Of a stretch of 64,000 bases of DNA, positions 17,653-26,762 are shown in pieces (position 1 is the first letter of the stretch; every line of letters starts with the position of its first letter). The notes beneath the pieces were generated by a model. It saw nothing but the letters and a program-made list of their open reading frames with translations. It had not been told where the DNA came from and searched no databases. The translations under genes were made by a program, and so were the position numbers. Location of the stretch: contig JAJDBB010000031.1 in NCBI GenBank assembly GCA_029261555.1, positions 1 to 64,000 of the forward strand, in the 5' to 3' direction. This stretch comes from Nitrospinaceae bacterium (GTDB lineage Bacteria; Nitrospinota; Nitrospinia; Nitrospinales; JACRGP01).

Positions 17653-18126
17653 ATGGATTTAAGTTTTGAAGAACGCGTTGAAAAAAGACTGGGGAGCGGG
17701 TCCGTCCTGGATCTGGAAAAAGAAGGCGTGGGCGACGAGGGCGCTAAAACACTGGCCGGAATGGAAATTCTCTCCAAGGTAAAGGAACTCATTTTAGGAG
17801 ACAACGAAATCAGCGACGACGGCGTCGCCGCTTTGGTCCAGTCTCCGCATATAGTCAACCTCAGAGTCTTGAACCTCAAATCAAACGACCTCACCGAAAA
17901 AGGCGCCGAGACACTTTCAATAGCTTCCAACCTGAAAAACCTCGACCAATTGGTCCTGAAATTTAACCGCGTGGGAGAGGCGGGAGCCAGATTCATCGCT
18001 CAATCGGAAACTCTAGCCAATCTGACCACGCTTGACTTATTTCGCAACGACATTGGGAGCGCCGGAGCGTTGGCGATTAAACAATCAAAATTTCTAACTC
18101 GGCTGAGCCGTCTGCGCACAGATTGA
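17653..18126 (+). CDS. Leucine-rich-repeat protein (ribonuclease-inhibitor type)
   Basis: A 157-residue protein made of about four repeats of 27-28 residues with the pattern LxxLxLxxNxIxxxGAxxLA, for example LRVLNLKSNDLTEKGAETLSIASNL. This is the RI-like LRR class, more often seen in eukaryotes. No signal peptide or catalytic domain is visible, so it is probably a cytoplasmic binding module. A DUF5069 gene follows 27 nt later and is likely in the same transcript. Confidence 0.7.
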   Translation: MDLSFEERVEKRLGSGSVLDLEKEGVGDEGAKTLAGMEILSKVKELILGDNEISDDGVAALVQSPHIVNLRVLNLKSNDLTEKGAETLSIASNLKNLDQLVLKFNRVGEAGARFIAQSETLANLTTLDLFRNDIGSAGALAIKQSKFLTRLSRLRTD

Positions 18127-18153
18127 TCCCCTATCATTTTTGACTACGCCAAC

Positions 18154-18567
18154 ATGGATCTGACTAAGAATTTCCCAAGGAGTCCAAAAGAAAACCTCGG
18201 TGGACTGGTCCATGTATGGAGAATGGCGGACAAAGCTCGCGCCCTAAAAAACGAAACGCTCGGAGAATATATTTTTCCTTGCCCGTTGGACAAAATTATT
18301 CTCGAATTTTTGGAAGTCGCCCCGGAAGAATTTGCGGATCAAGCGGGGGTCATCGAAGACGAGAGTTTCTCAAAATGGATTCTGGAGAAAATTGCCGAGC
18401 ACAGCGATGAAGAAATAAAATCCATCAACCAACAAATCCTGGAACGCTCCCCGGCCACGGAGGAAAGAAAAAGATATTTTACGGAACTTCGTGATAAAGT
18501 TGACCCAGAAAGAGTCGACGTTAAAACTTGGGTCGACTTGATCGATTTGGAAGAAGGCCGAATTTAA
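18154..18567 (+). CDS. DUF5069 domain protein
   Basis: The 137 residues follow the DUF5069 pattern: MDLTKNFPRSPKENLGGLVHVWRMADKARA at the start, then LGEYIFPCPLDKIILEFL, ending in WVDLIDLEEGRI. The biochemical function of the family is not known to me. No signal peptide or membrane segment is present. It is preceded by the LRR gene and followed by PBP1A 84 nt later. Confidence 0.75.
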   Translation: MDLTKNFPRSPKENLGGLVHVWRMADKARALKNETLGEYIFPCPLDKIILEFLEVAPEEFADQAGVIEDESFSKWILEKIAEHSDEEIKSINQQILERSPATEERKRYFTELRDKVDPERVDVKTWVDLIDLEEGRI

Positions 18568-18651
18568 CATCCCTTTTTAAACTCGCTTTCCCGCCATTCT
18601 TGCATTCCGGCTCCAAACCATCCCCTACAACTTTAAAAACTGAAAAATAAT

Positions 18652-21039
18652 ATGCCGCCAAAACCAAAAGACGCCCGGCAGGTAACATTTCGCAAGGGCA
18701 AAAAGACCGTAAAACCCGGCAAGGTTTTGTGGTGGAGCGTCTTCGTGGTTTTTTTGTTTACGGTATTGGCGGGTTTCATCGGCGCGGGCTACATTTATTT
18801 TGAATACTCCAAGGATCTCCCCGACGTCCGCCGCCTACGCACCTATCAACCCGCCACCATTACCCGGGTATACTCGGACAGCGATGAATTGATCGCCGAA
18901 TTTTTCGTCGAAAAAAGAACCATCGTGTCCGTGGATAAATTCCCCAAACATTTGATCCAGGCTACCCTGGCGGTTGAAGACTCGAATTTCAACTCTCATT
19001 ACGGAATCGATCCCAAAGCAATCTTTCGCGCCCTGATCACGAACGTTAAGGCGGGGCGCGTAGTGGAGGGCGGGAGCACGATCACGCAGCAGTTGGCCAA
19101 AACGCTTTTCCTTTCTCCTGCCAGAAACCTGGAGCGCAAGATCAAGGAAGCCATCTTGTCGATTCGTCTTGAGATGATATTCACCAAAGACGAAATTCTC
19201 GGTTTTTATTTGAACCAGATTTATTACGGCCACGGCTCTTACGGGGTGGAAGCGGCGGCGCAGACTTATTTTGGAAAACACGTCCAGGACATGACATTGG
19301 AAGAATGCGCCATGATCGCCGGCCTGCCAAAAGCGCCCAACAACTATTCCCCCTATCGTTACCCGGAAAAGGCAAAAATTCGCCGCAACCATTCCGTCCG
19401 TCGCATGGCGACCCTCAATTTTATAAACGAAGAGGAAGCGGTTAGAGCTTTGCAATCGAAGTTTAATTTACGCGGCATCCGGGATCCACTAAACAAGGCG
19501 CCCTACTTTGTCGAGCACATTCGCCAGTTCATTCAGGAAAAATATGGCGCCACCAAACTCTACCGCCACGGATTAAACGTTTACACTACGTTGAATCTGG
19601 ACATGCAAAACAGCGCCCGCGCGGCGGTCCAGGACAACCTGAAGACTTTGGACAAGCGTTACGGTTATCGAGGTCCGCTGGAGCACGTCGATTTCCAGGC
19701 CTCCAGCCCGGGGCTCATCAGTTTTTTAAGTACGTTGAACGATTTCGAAGGGGAAAACCGTCTCATGGAAGGAGCGGTTCTAAAAGGCTTGGTCACGTCC
19801 GTGGACGACGCCCAAGTCTGGGTCCACTTGGGCAACGGCCAGGGAATCATTGATCTCAAGGACATGAGTTGGGCCAAAAAGCCCAACGTGAAAACGGACG
19901 GCAGGTGGCGAAAAATTAATAATCCCAATATGGCCGTCACCGCCGGAGACGTCATTTTGGTCAGAATAAAAGGAGTGCGGGAAGAAGGTTATTGGTCGCT
20001 GGCGCTGGAACAGGACCCGGAGGCGCAAGCCGGTTTGTTGAGTCTGGACCCGCAGGGCCACATCAAAGCCATGATCGGCGGATACGATTTTTCCAAAAGC
20101 CAGTTCAATCGTGCGGTCCAGGCGGTGCGCCAACCTGGGTCAGCTTTTAAACCCATCGTTTTTGCGGCGGCCATTTCCGAAGGCTTTACTCCGGCCAGTA
20201 TCATCATGGACTCCCCCGTAATTTTCAAGGAACGGGAGCAAAATTTCGACAAATGGAAACCGGTGAATTTTGAAGAAAAATTTTACGGTCCCACCCTGCT
20301 GAGAACGGCGCTCGCCCATTCGCGCAACGTTGTATCCATCAAGTTGTTGCAAAACATCGGCGTCAACAAACTCGTCGCTTTTACACGGAAGTTTGGAATC
20401 CGAAGCCCACTGTCGAAAAATCTTTCGATCGCTTTAGGTTCCTCCGGACTCACGCTTTACGAATTGACGTCGGCTTATTCCATTTTCGCAAATTTGGGAA
20501 AGCGAACCGAACCCATCGCCGTGCGGTACATTAACGATCGTGATGGAAAAGTTATTTATACGGCGCAACCGAAAGTCACAGAGGCATTGCCCGCCGGGGT
20601 GGCCAAGGTCGTTTCCAGCATGTTGGAAAGCGTGGTCCAGGAAGGGACGGGAGCCAAGGCCAAAGCCCTCAAGCGCCCCGTAGCCGCCAAAACCGGCACG
20701 ACGAATAATTTTATCGACGCCTGGTTCATGGGGTTCACGCCGGAGTTGACAACGGGAGTGTGGGTGGGAAAGGATAAAGACGAATCGTTGGGCTACAATG
20801 AAACAGGTTCCCGCGCGGCCATTCCCATTTGGCTTCAGTTCATGAAAGAAAGTTTAAAGGACGCCCCGGCGGTCAACTTCCCGACCACTCCGGAGTCCGT
20901 CCATATAAAAATTGATCCTGAAACCGGCTCCTTGGCGGGTTTTGGGAAACCCGGCGCGCGTTTTGACGTCTTTTTGATCGACAACCCCCCGAAAAAAAAT
21001 AACGGAGTCTCACCCAGACTTGCGGGAAAAAACTTTTGA
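18652..21039 (+). CDS. mrcA: Class A penicillin-binding protein 1A (bifunctional)
   Basis: Bifunctional peptidoglycan synthase, 795 residues, anchored by one N-terminal helix (about 27-50). The GT51 glycosyltransferase region shows the catalytic Glu in AVEDSNFNSHYGID, GGSTITQQLAK and the KIKEAILSIRLE segment. The transpeptidase region has the active-site Ser in GSAFKP, SRNVV (SxN) and AAKTGTTNNFIDAWF (KTG). An OB-like insert (about 350-460) lies between them, as in PBP1A. It is convergent with, and 13 nt from, an LpoA-like gene. A second PBP1A-like gene lies at 34203. Confidence 0.93.
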   Translation: MPPKPKDARQVTFRKGKKTVKPGKVLWWSVFVVFLFTVLAGFIGAGYIYFEYSKDLPDVRRLRTYQPATITRVYSDSDELIAEFFVEKRTIVSVDKFPKHLIQATLAVEDSNFNSHYGIDPKAIFRALITNVKAGRVVEGGSTITQQLAKTLFLSPARNLERKIKEAILSIRLEMIFTKDEILGFYLNQIYYGHGSYGVEAAAQTYFGKHVQDMTLEECAMIAGLPKAPNNYSPYRYPEKAKIRRNHSVRRMATLNFINEEEAVRALQSKFNLRGIRDPLNKAPYFVEHIRQFIQEKYGATKLYRHGLNVYTTLNLDMQNSARAAVQDNLKTLDKRYGYRGPLEHVDFQASSPGLISFLSTLNDFEGENRLMEGAVLKGLVTSVDDAQVWVHLGNGQGIIDLKDMSWAKKPNVKTDGRWRKINNPNMAVTAGDVILVRIKGVREEGYWSLALEQDPEAQAGLLSLDPQGHIKAMIGGYDFSKSQFNRAVQAVRQPGSAFKPIVFAAAISEGFTPASIIMDSPVIFKEREQNFDKWKPVNFEEKFYGPTLLRTALAHSRNVVSIKLLQNIGVNKLVAFTRKFGIRSPLSKNLSIALGSSGLTLYELTSAYSIFANLGKRTEPIAVRYINDRDGKVIYTAQPKVTEALPAGVAKVVSSMLESVVQEGTGAKAKALKRPVAAKTGTTNNFIDAWFMGFTPELTTGVWVGKDKDESLGYNETGSRAAIPIWLQFMKESLKDAPAVNFPTTPESVHIKIDPETGSLAGFGKPGARFDVFLIDNPPKKNNGVSPRLAGKNF

Positions 21040-21052
21040 CCGCCAGCTTTTT

Positions 21053-23050
21053 TTAATTGGCCTGCACGATTTGACGACGCTTCACTTTCATGATGAAAAG
21101 GTTTTTCTCCGAATCGCCAGAACCCAGAATGGAAGCGCTTCCGGAAACGCCGGAGAATTCTTTTACGGAAAACAACCGGTTTCTTAATTGCAGACGATTC
21201 TTCACTCCATTGCGAACGAGGTTTAAAATCATCCTGGCGGCGTCGTAGGATTGGGCGGAGAGGATGGTGGGTTCTTCCCCAAAAGTTTTTTTATAGTTCT
21301 CTACAAAATTCCGGACCTCCGGGCGCTTGGAATCGACAAAAAACCCGTCCACAAAGTAACCGTTCTTTAAATGCTTTCCGGCGTTTTTAACCAGGTCGGG
21401 CGAGTTCCAGCCGTTGCCCCCCAAAAAAGCCACGTCCACGATATTGTAAAAAATAAACTGCGGAATAATAAGCGCTACCTTGTCGTAAAAACCCGGAATA
21501 AAAACCGCGTCGAAATTGAGTTCCAACGATACCCGCAATTTTTCCACCTCGTCGTCTTCCCAAAATCCCTGCTCGATAATGGGTTCGGAAAGCGGCGGGT
21601 CCTCTTTGTAGCGCCCCGGTTTTTGAACCTTCATCACCAGATCCCTGGAAGCCTTTGTCAATTGTTTGTCCGACATACCTCCCATTTCAAGAATCTGCTT
21701 TTTGAAATCAGTTTGCTCTCGATTATAAAAAACCGAAGCCGCCACCTGCGCTCCCAGCTTTTCGACCTCCTCGGAAAAGCTGTCTTTCAATTGAATCCCG
21801 TAGGTTTCGTCCGGGTAGAGAACGACAAACCGACGAAGGCCCAATTGATTCACCGCATACTCAGCGAGAAACTTGGCCTGGTTTGAGCGGGTCATCGCGT
21901 TCCGAAAAACATAATCGCTCATCTCTGGCAAACCCGGCGAGGACGCAGTCGGCGTAAACAAAGGCAGTTGGTATTTTTCCAGCAAGGGAATCGACTCCTT
22001 GACGTGTTCGCTGAAAAGCGGACCCAGGATTCCTAACACTTCGGGATCTCTCGCCAAGTCTTCCACAACGGATTTAACGGATTCCGTTTTTGCGGAATCG
22101 CGGACTTCCAGCTTCAGTGTTTCCCTTTCCTTGAATCCTAACTGGTTCCATGCCAACTGAATTCCCTGCAACACTTGTTGACCCGTCAAAGCGTGCTTTC
22201 CAGTCAGCGGAAGAACCGCCCCCAACTTATATCCACGCCCGCTCAGCGTTTCAATCTGGCTCAGGCTTTTTTCAACTTCGCCCGCCAGCGAATGTTTGGG
22301 AAAGCGCCGGAGGAAATCCTGTAGAGACGCTCTGTACTTTTCAAGGTTTCCATTGACCCGATAAATATCCTGCAATCTCAATAACAGCAAGTCGACCGGA
22401 AACCCCGCCTGGTACCGGGCCGCCAAATCCTCGGCGGATTCTCTCGATAAGTTCTCTCTGATTATTTTTTTTATCGACTGACGAGCGTGGCCTCTTAACT
22501 CTTCCTGAGCGCTATTGTTGTAAACATGAAGAAGTTTGTGGACGGCGTTGCTGAAATCAAAATTTTTCTCATCCAGTTTGCCCAAGAAAAGAATCGTCTC
22601 CCATCGCCTTTTTACGTCCGGATCCGTTTTTAAAAGGCGTTGGAACACTTCATTGGCGCGTTGGTACTGGCCCAATTCAAAATAATTCTTCCCAATATAA
22701 AACAGCGCCTGATGAAGCAGGGAGGCCTCCTTTTCCTGCTTCAAAACCAAGTTGAAATAACGCAGGGCGGTGGCGTAGGATTTTTTGTCGAATTCGATCT
22801 GCCCCAGGCGAAACAGGGCCAAACCGGTTTTGGAAGCGGAGGGGAACAACCGCAGGTATTCGTCGTAGGCCTGAATCGCCTCGAGAAATTTTCCGGCGTG
22901 AAAATAATACTCGGCGCGCAAGAAGGGATCCTGGGAGGAATCGGATGGCGAAATATTTTCCGCGCCTGCGTCTAAAACCAAACAAAATAATAGAACAAGG
23001 AGAATACCCGACCTGAAACTAATCCAACAATTGCTCTCCTTATTTCTCAT
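21053..23050 (-). CDS. TPR plus periplasmic-binding-fold protein (LpoA-like)
   Basis: A 665-residue exported protein. A signal sequence (about 12-30) is followed by a TPR region (about 40-260: AEYYFHAGKFLEAIQAYDEYLRLFPSASKTGLALFRLGQIEF) and then a Leu/Ile/Val-binding-type periplasmic fold (about 275-655: YKLGAVLPLTGKHALTGQQVLQGIQLAWNQ; YVFRNAMTRSNQAKFLAEYA). This order matches LpoA, the outer-membrane activator of PBP1A in gamma-proteobacteria. No lipobox cysteine is seen (FC is not preceded by a small residue), so it may be soluble rather than a lipoprotein. It overlaps the regulator gene by 11 nt and is convergent with PBP1A. A ligand-sensing role is the alternative. Confidence 0.75.
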   Translation of the reverse strand: MRNKESNCWISFRSGILLVLLFCLVLDAGAENISPSDSSQDPFLRAEYYFHAGKFLEAIQAYDEYLRLFPSASKTGLALFRLGQIEFDKKSYATALRYFNLVLKQEKEASLLHQALFYIGKNYFELGQYQRANEVFQRLLKTDPDVKRRWETILFLGKLDEKNFDFSNAVHKLLHVYNNSAQEELRGHARQSIKKIIRENLSRESAEDLAARYQAGFPVDLLLLRLQDIYRVNGNLEKYRASLQDFLRRFPKHSLAGEVEKSLSQIETLSGRGYKLGAVLPLTGKHALTGQQVLQGIQLAWNQLGFKERETLKLEVRDSAKTESVKSVVEDLARDPEVLGILGPLFSEHVKESIPLLEKYQLPLFTPTASSPGLPEMSDYVFRNAMTRSNQAKFLAEYAVNQLGLRRFVVLYPDETYGIQLKDSFSEEVEKLGAQVAASVFYNREQTDFKKQILEMGGMSDKQLTKASRDLVMKVQKPGRYKEDPPLSEPIIEQGFWEDDEVEKLRVSLELNFDAVFIPGFYDKVALIIPQFIFYNIVDVAFLGGNGWNSPDLVKNAGKHLKNGYFVDGFFVDSKRPEVRNFVENYKKTFGEEPTILSAQSYDAARMILNLVRNGVKNRLQLRNRLFSVKEFSGVSGSASILGSGDSEKNLFIMKVKRRQIVQAN

Positions 23051-24434
23051 TTAAATCCTTGCCCTTGAGCTTGTGCTTTTGAAGGCGGTAGCGCATGGAA
23101 CGAAAACTGAGGTTCAACAATTTGGCGGCTTTGTTAATGATTCCGTTGGTTTCCTCCAAAGCGCCGAGAAGAATTCTTTTTTCGATTTTTTCCAGTGTCA
23201 TCTCAAGATCGACGGCGGGATTACCCAAAGAGGGCATCAAATCCGCGATAGACGACGATTCTTCCCTGATTTCATCCGTCAGGCTCGTGGCCTGTATCGC
23301 GATTCCAGTCTCCAAAACCACTGAGCGCTCGATGGTATTTTCGAGTTCGCGGACGTTTCCAGGCCAGCGGTAATTTTCCAGAATCTTCATAGCCTCGGGA
23401 GTGATCGATTCTATCGCCGGATTTCGATTGTGCTTTTTATTAAATTTCTGAATAAAATGATTTGCCAAAAGTGGAATATCTTCGATGCGGTCTCTCAACG
23501 GAGGCAGATGAATGGAAATGACCTTGAGCCGGTAAAAAAGATCTTCCCGAAAAGTTTTTTCTTTCACGCCCTGGGCAAGATCCCTGTTGGAAGCAGCGAT
23601 GATGCGCACGTCCACCGGAGTCGGCTTGACGCCCCCCACCCGCGTCAATTCCCTTTCCTGCAAAACGCGCAGAAGCTTTACCTGAATCGAAAGCGGAGCG
23701 TCATAGGCTTCGTCTAAAAAAAAAGTTCCCTCGTGGGCCGTTTCCATCAACCCAATCTTCTTGGAATCTGCATTGGTGAAGGCGCCCTTTTCATGGCCGA
23801 ACAATTCGCTCTCCAGCAGGGTTTCCGGCAAAGCGCCGCAGTTGATCGACACAAAAGGCTTGTCCTTCCTCGGGCTGTTATAGTGCAGGGCCTTGGCCGC
23901 AAGCTCCTTACCCGTTCCGCTTTCCCCTTGGATCAAAACGGTCGCGTTACTCTCCGCCACCTTTTGTATCAAATCGAACACCTTTTGCATGGCGGGGCTT
24001 TTCCCAAAAATATTCGCATACTGATATTTCTCTGAAAGGGCCGATCGAAGCCGGGAATTTTCGCGGGACAAACGCTTTTTTTCTACGGCGTTTTTGAGGA
24101 TGAGTTGAAGCTCTTCAATCTCGAAGGGTTTGGATAAATAATCGAACGCGCCTTTTTTCATCGCCTGAACCGCCGTCTCGGCGGAGGCATAAGCAGTCAT
24201 CATGATCACGGGCGTTTTGGGGTCTTGTAAATTGGCTGCATCCAGAACTACAAGACCATTGGATTTGGGCATTTTAATATCGGTGATCACCGCGTCGAAT
24301 TCATTATTTTGAAGCAACTTCGCCGCAGCCTCGCCATTCCGGGCGGACGACACCTCGTAGCCCTCTTTTTCGAGCATGATGGTGAGAAAATCGCACATGC
24401 TCTTTTCGTCGTCCACAACCAATACCGCGCTCAT
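23040..24434 (-). CDS. Sigma54-type response regulator (PilR/NtrC family)
   Basis: Three-domain regulator, 464 residues. The receiver has acidic residues D8-D9 and phosphoacceptor D52 (VITDIKMP). The AAA+ domain has Walker A GESGTGKE, Walker B TFFLDE, and a sigma54-contact loop reading GAFTNA instead of GAFTGA; Walker B is followed by AYDA instead of the usual IGEM. The Fis-type HTH (NKAAKLLNLSFRSMRYRLQKHKL) is PilR-like. No histidine kinase gene is beside it. It overlaps the downstream LpoA-like gene by 11 nt, so the two are probably cotranscribed. The target promoters are unknown. Confidence 0.88.
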   Translation of the reverse strand: MSAVLVVDDEKSMCDFLTIMLEKEGYEVSSARNGEAAAKLLQNNEFDAVITDIKMPKSNGLVVLDAANLQDPKTPVIMMTAYASAETAVQAMKKGAFDYLSKPFEIEELQLILKNAVEKKRLSRENSRLRSALSEKYQYANIFGKSPAMQKVFDLIQKVAESNATVLIQGESGTGKELAAKALHYNSPRKDKPFVSINCGALPETLLESELFGHEKGAFTNADSKKIGLMETAHEGTFFLDEAYDAPLSIQVKLLRVLQERELTRVGGVKPTPVDVRIIAASNRDLAQGVKEKTFREDLFYRLKVISIHLPPLRDRIEDIPLLANHFIQKFNKKHNRNPAIESITPEAMKILENYRWPGNVRELENTIERSVVLETGIAIQATSLTDEIREESSSIADLMPSLGNPAVDLEMTLEKIEKRILLGALEETNGIINKAAKLLNLSFRSMRYRLQKHKLKGKDLNEK

Positions 24435-24554
24435 ATTTTTTCCAGGGAGTTTATAAGAAATTATTCCGCAAAGGCCTCATCAAGTGGCTATAAAATTTTA
24501 AACGGAAAGTCTTTAAAAACAAAACTATAATTTAAATTCCCCAAAACCGTCGGA

Positions 24555-25655
24555 TCAACAAGCCTCTACCTCGGGATATTTTTTACAGAGCGTTTCCAAA
24601 CTGGAATCTATATCGGCAATAGAAACCATTCTAGCAGAACCTTCCACAAGCTTTTTCGCCTCGCCCATGTAATGGATCGCTTTGACGCCGTCTCCAAGCA
24701 AATCGTATAACCGGCCTAGGTTGATATACGTTTCCACAACATTTGGATTGATTTTCAACGATTCTAAAAAAACCGTCAACGCATCCTGCATCATTCCTTT
24801 TCTAAAATAAACTTCTCCAATAGCATTTTGGACCCATATGGAACCGCCGTACAATCCATCTGCCTTAAGAAAATGCGCAAGGGCTTTGTCCAGTTGATTC
24901 AATTTCAGATAGGTCAATCCCAATTCAAAATGAAAAAGAATATTTCGCGGTTGGCCGGCAAGATCCCACTTCAAAAGCTCAATTTTCGAGGCCGCTTCCA
25001 AATCCGCAGGATCGGCAATTTGGTTTTTAAATTTGTCCGGATTGAGATCGCCGGCATAAACCGCAATTAATTTTGCGACGCCACTATTATTTTTTTTAGA
25101 TTGCCGCAAAATTTCCTTGGCGGCCAAAAAGTCCAACATTGCCTGCTCCGGTTCCCCCAATTCACCATAGGCAATACCGCGATTTACATAGGCGGGAACA
25201 AAATCAGGTTGTATTTTTAGGGCCTTATCAAGCCATGGCAACGCATCCAGAAAGTTCTTCTGGGCCAAATAAATAATTCCCGTGTCATTTAAAAGAGACG
25301 CACTTTCTGGCTGATACTCGAGGAGTTGCTTATAATGAAAAAAAGACTTTTTAAAGTCGCCCCAAGTTTTATAAAGTTCCGCCAACATGAACCGGGCGCT
25401 CTGATGTCGGGGGTTTATTTCAAGAGCTTTTTCAAAACTCTGAGCGGCCTCTTTGTCTGATCCTTCCAGGTGGTAGGTCAATCCAAGATTATAATGGGCT
25501 TCCGCATCGCCCGGCTCCATTTGAACCGCATTTTGATAGTCCTCCAAGCTCAAATCGACAAAACTTGAAGACGCCGCCATCCCGCAAAATATCGTCGCCC
25601 CAAATAGGACGGCTATAAGTAAATATTTAGGAAGTTTTACAGCTAGCATGATCAA
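24555..25655 (-). CDS. Exported or membrane-anchored TPR protein
   Basis: A 366-residue protein with an N-terminal hydrophobic segment (LLIAVLFGATIFCGMAASS) that may be a signal peptide or, through IFCGM, a weak lipobox. It is followed by about eight TPR units (AEAHYNLGLTYHLEGSDKEAAQSFEKALEINPRH). It is 27 nt downstream of the SGNH hydrolase gene and probably belongs to the same argG transcript. The function is unknown; the repeats suggest a scaffold. Confidence 0.7.
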   Translation of the reverse strand: MIMLAVKLPKYLLIAVLFGATIFCGMAASSSFVDLSLEDYQNAVQMEPGDAEAHYNLGLTYHLEGSDKEAAQSFEKALEINPRHQSARFMLAELYKTWGDFKKSFFHYKQLLEYQPESASLLNDTGIIYLAQKNFLDALPWLDKALKIQPDFVPAYVNRGIAYGELGEPEQAMLDFLAAKEILRQSKKNNSGVAKLIAVYAGDLNPDKFKNQIADPADLEAASKIELLKWDLAGQPRNILFHFELGLTYLKLNQLDKALAHFLKADGLYGGSIWVQNAIGEVYFRKGMMQDALTVFLESLKINPNVVETYINLGRLYDLLGDGVKAIHYMGEAKKLVEGSARMVSIADIDSSLETLCKKYPEVEAC

Positions 25656-25682
25656 GGCCTAAAAAGCCGCTTATAGAAAAAC

Positions 25683-26762
25683 TTAATGATCCTCAATTTC
25701 CTTCAAACGTCTCGATATAGTTTCAGCCAACAGTTCGTTCCCCAAAGGGGAATAATGATGCGAATCTTTTCCAGATTGGCGGTAAAAACTCTCCAGGACG
25801 TTATCCCTAGACTTTAAAATCAGTTCGTTTTTAAAGTCGATATATTCAAAACGATTCCTTCTTATTCGCTTGAGAAACCTCTCGTAGCTCTCTGCAAACC
25901 CACTATCAAGGGTTTCACAATCAAAAGGCTTTCCCTTCAATTCACAAATCGAATGCTTCACAGCGCCCATCGATGGCGAAAGAACAAATAACGGTTTGGC
26001 GCCATACTGGAACGCTAGATTTCTAATTTTAATGAAAAGGGAAAAAACGACCCAAAAGCCTTCCCTATTGATCAAATTTCTTTCCCCGCAAATTTCTTTG
26101 CCGCGACCATTCATTCCCAGTTGCTCCAATATCCAGCTTTTGGCAAAAATATTTTGACAGGAAAATCTTGAAAGTTTTCCTGTCATATTGACCAGACGTC
26201 CTTGGTCCTCAACGAAAAATGGCTTCTGTATACCGTTAAGATTATCTCTTCTTGTATCGTTCAAATCATTGGTTGGGAAAAGAACTGCAACCACATATTT
26301 TGGGCGGGTCTTTCCAATATGTCTTCTCAGGGCAAGATAATATTGATCGATCCCATACCCAGACACTGCCAGATTGAGCGTCTGATACTTTTTAAATTCC
26401 TGGCCCAAAATATATGAAGCCGCTTCATCATCGTTCACGCCAAGTCCAAACGCCACCGAATCTCCTAAAATCAATATATGTTCTCTGGCGAGATCAATTT
26501 CTTCCGATCGGAATCCAAGCGCGTTGCCGGTGTACGTTACGTTTTCAAATACGGTCTTGGTATTTACAGGATTAGCCCATCCCAATTCGGGATCAAAAAT
26601 GGTATGCGGGACCACCCATGAATTGCTTCGCTTATACCAAAAATACGTCTCAACGAAGGGGAGGCAAAACAAAAAAGCGAAGAGAATGGCGAAGAGGGAG
26701 AGGATTATTTCTTTTTTTCGAGATTGGAAAAAACCTTGGACGGAGACCAGATTTCCAGTCAT
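25683..26762 (-). CDS. SGNH/GDSL-hydrolase-like membrane-anchored protein
   Basis: A 359-residue protein with one N-terminal helix (about 18-38), then an SGNH fold: block [15 protein letters not shown] with the candidate nucleophile Ser, Gly in [11 protein letters not shown], Asn in LFPTNDLND, and the C-terminal Asp/His pair in [12 protein letters not shown]. All four blocks are visible, so it is probably an active periplasmic esterase or acyl-hydrolase, for example on surface polysaccharide or lipid. Its ATG overlaps the argG stop by 4 nt (ATGA), implying translational coupling to a gene of unrelated metabolism. Confidence 0.7.
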   Translation of the reverse strand: MTGNLVSVQGFFQSRKKEIILSLFAILFAFLFCLPFVETYFWYKRSNSWVVPHTIFDPELGWANPVNTKTVFENVTYTGNALGFRSEEIDLAREHILILGDSVAFGLGVNDDEAASYILGQEFKKYQTLNLAVSGYGIDQYYLALRRHIGKTRPKYVVAVLFPTNDLNDTRRDNLNGIQKPFFVEDQGRLVNMTGKLSRFSCQNIFAKSWILEQLGMNGRGKEICGERNLINREGFWVVFSLFIKIRNLAFQYGAKPLFVLSPSMGAVKHSICELKGKPFDCETLDSGFAESYERFLKRIRRNRFEYIDFKNELILKSRDNVLESFYRQSGKDSHHYSPLGNELLAETISRRLKEIEDH

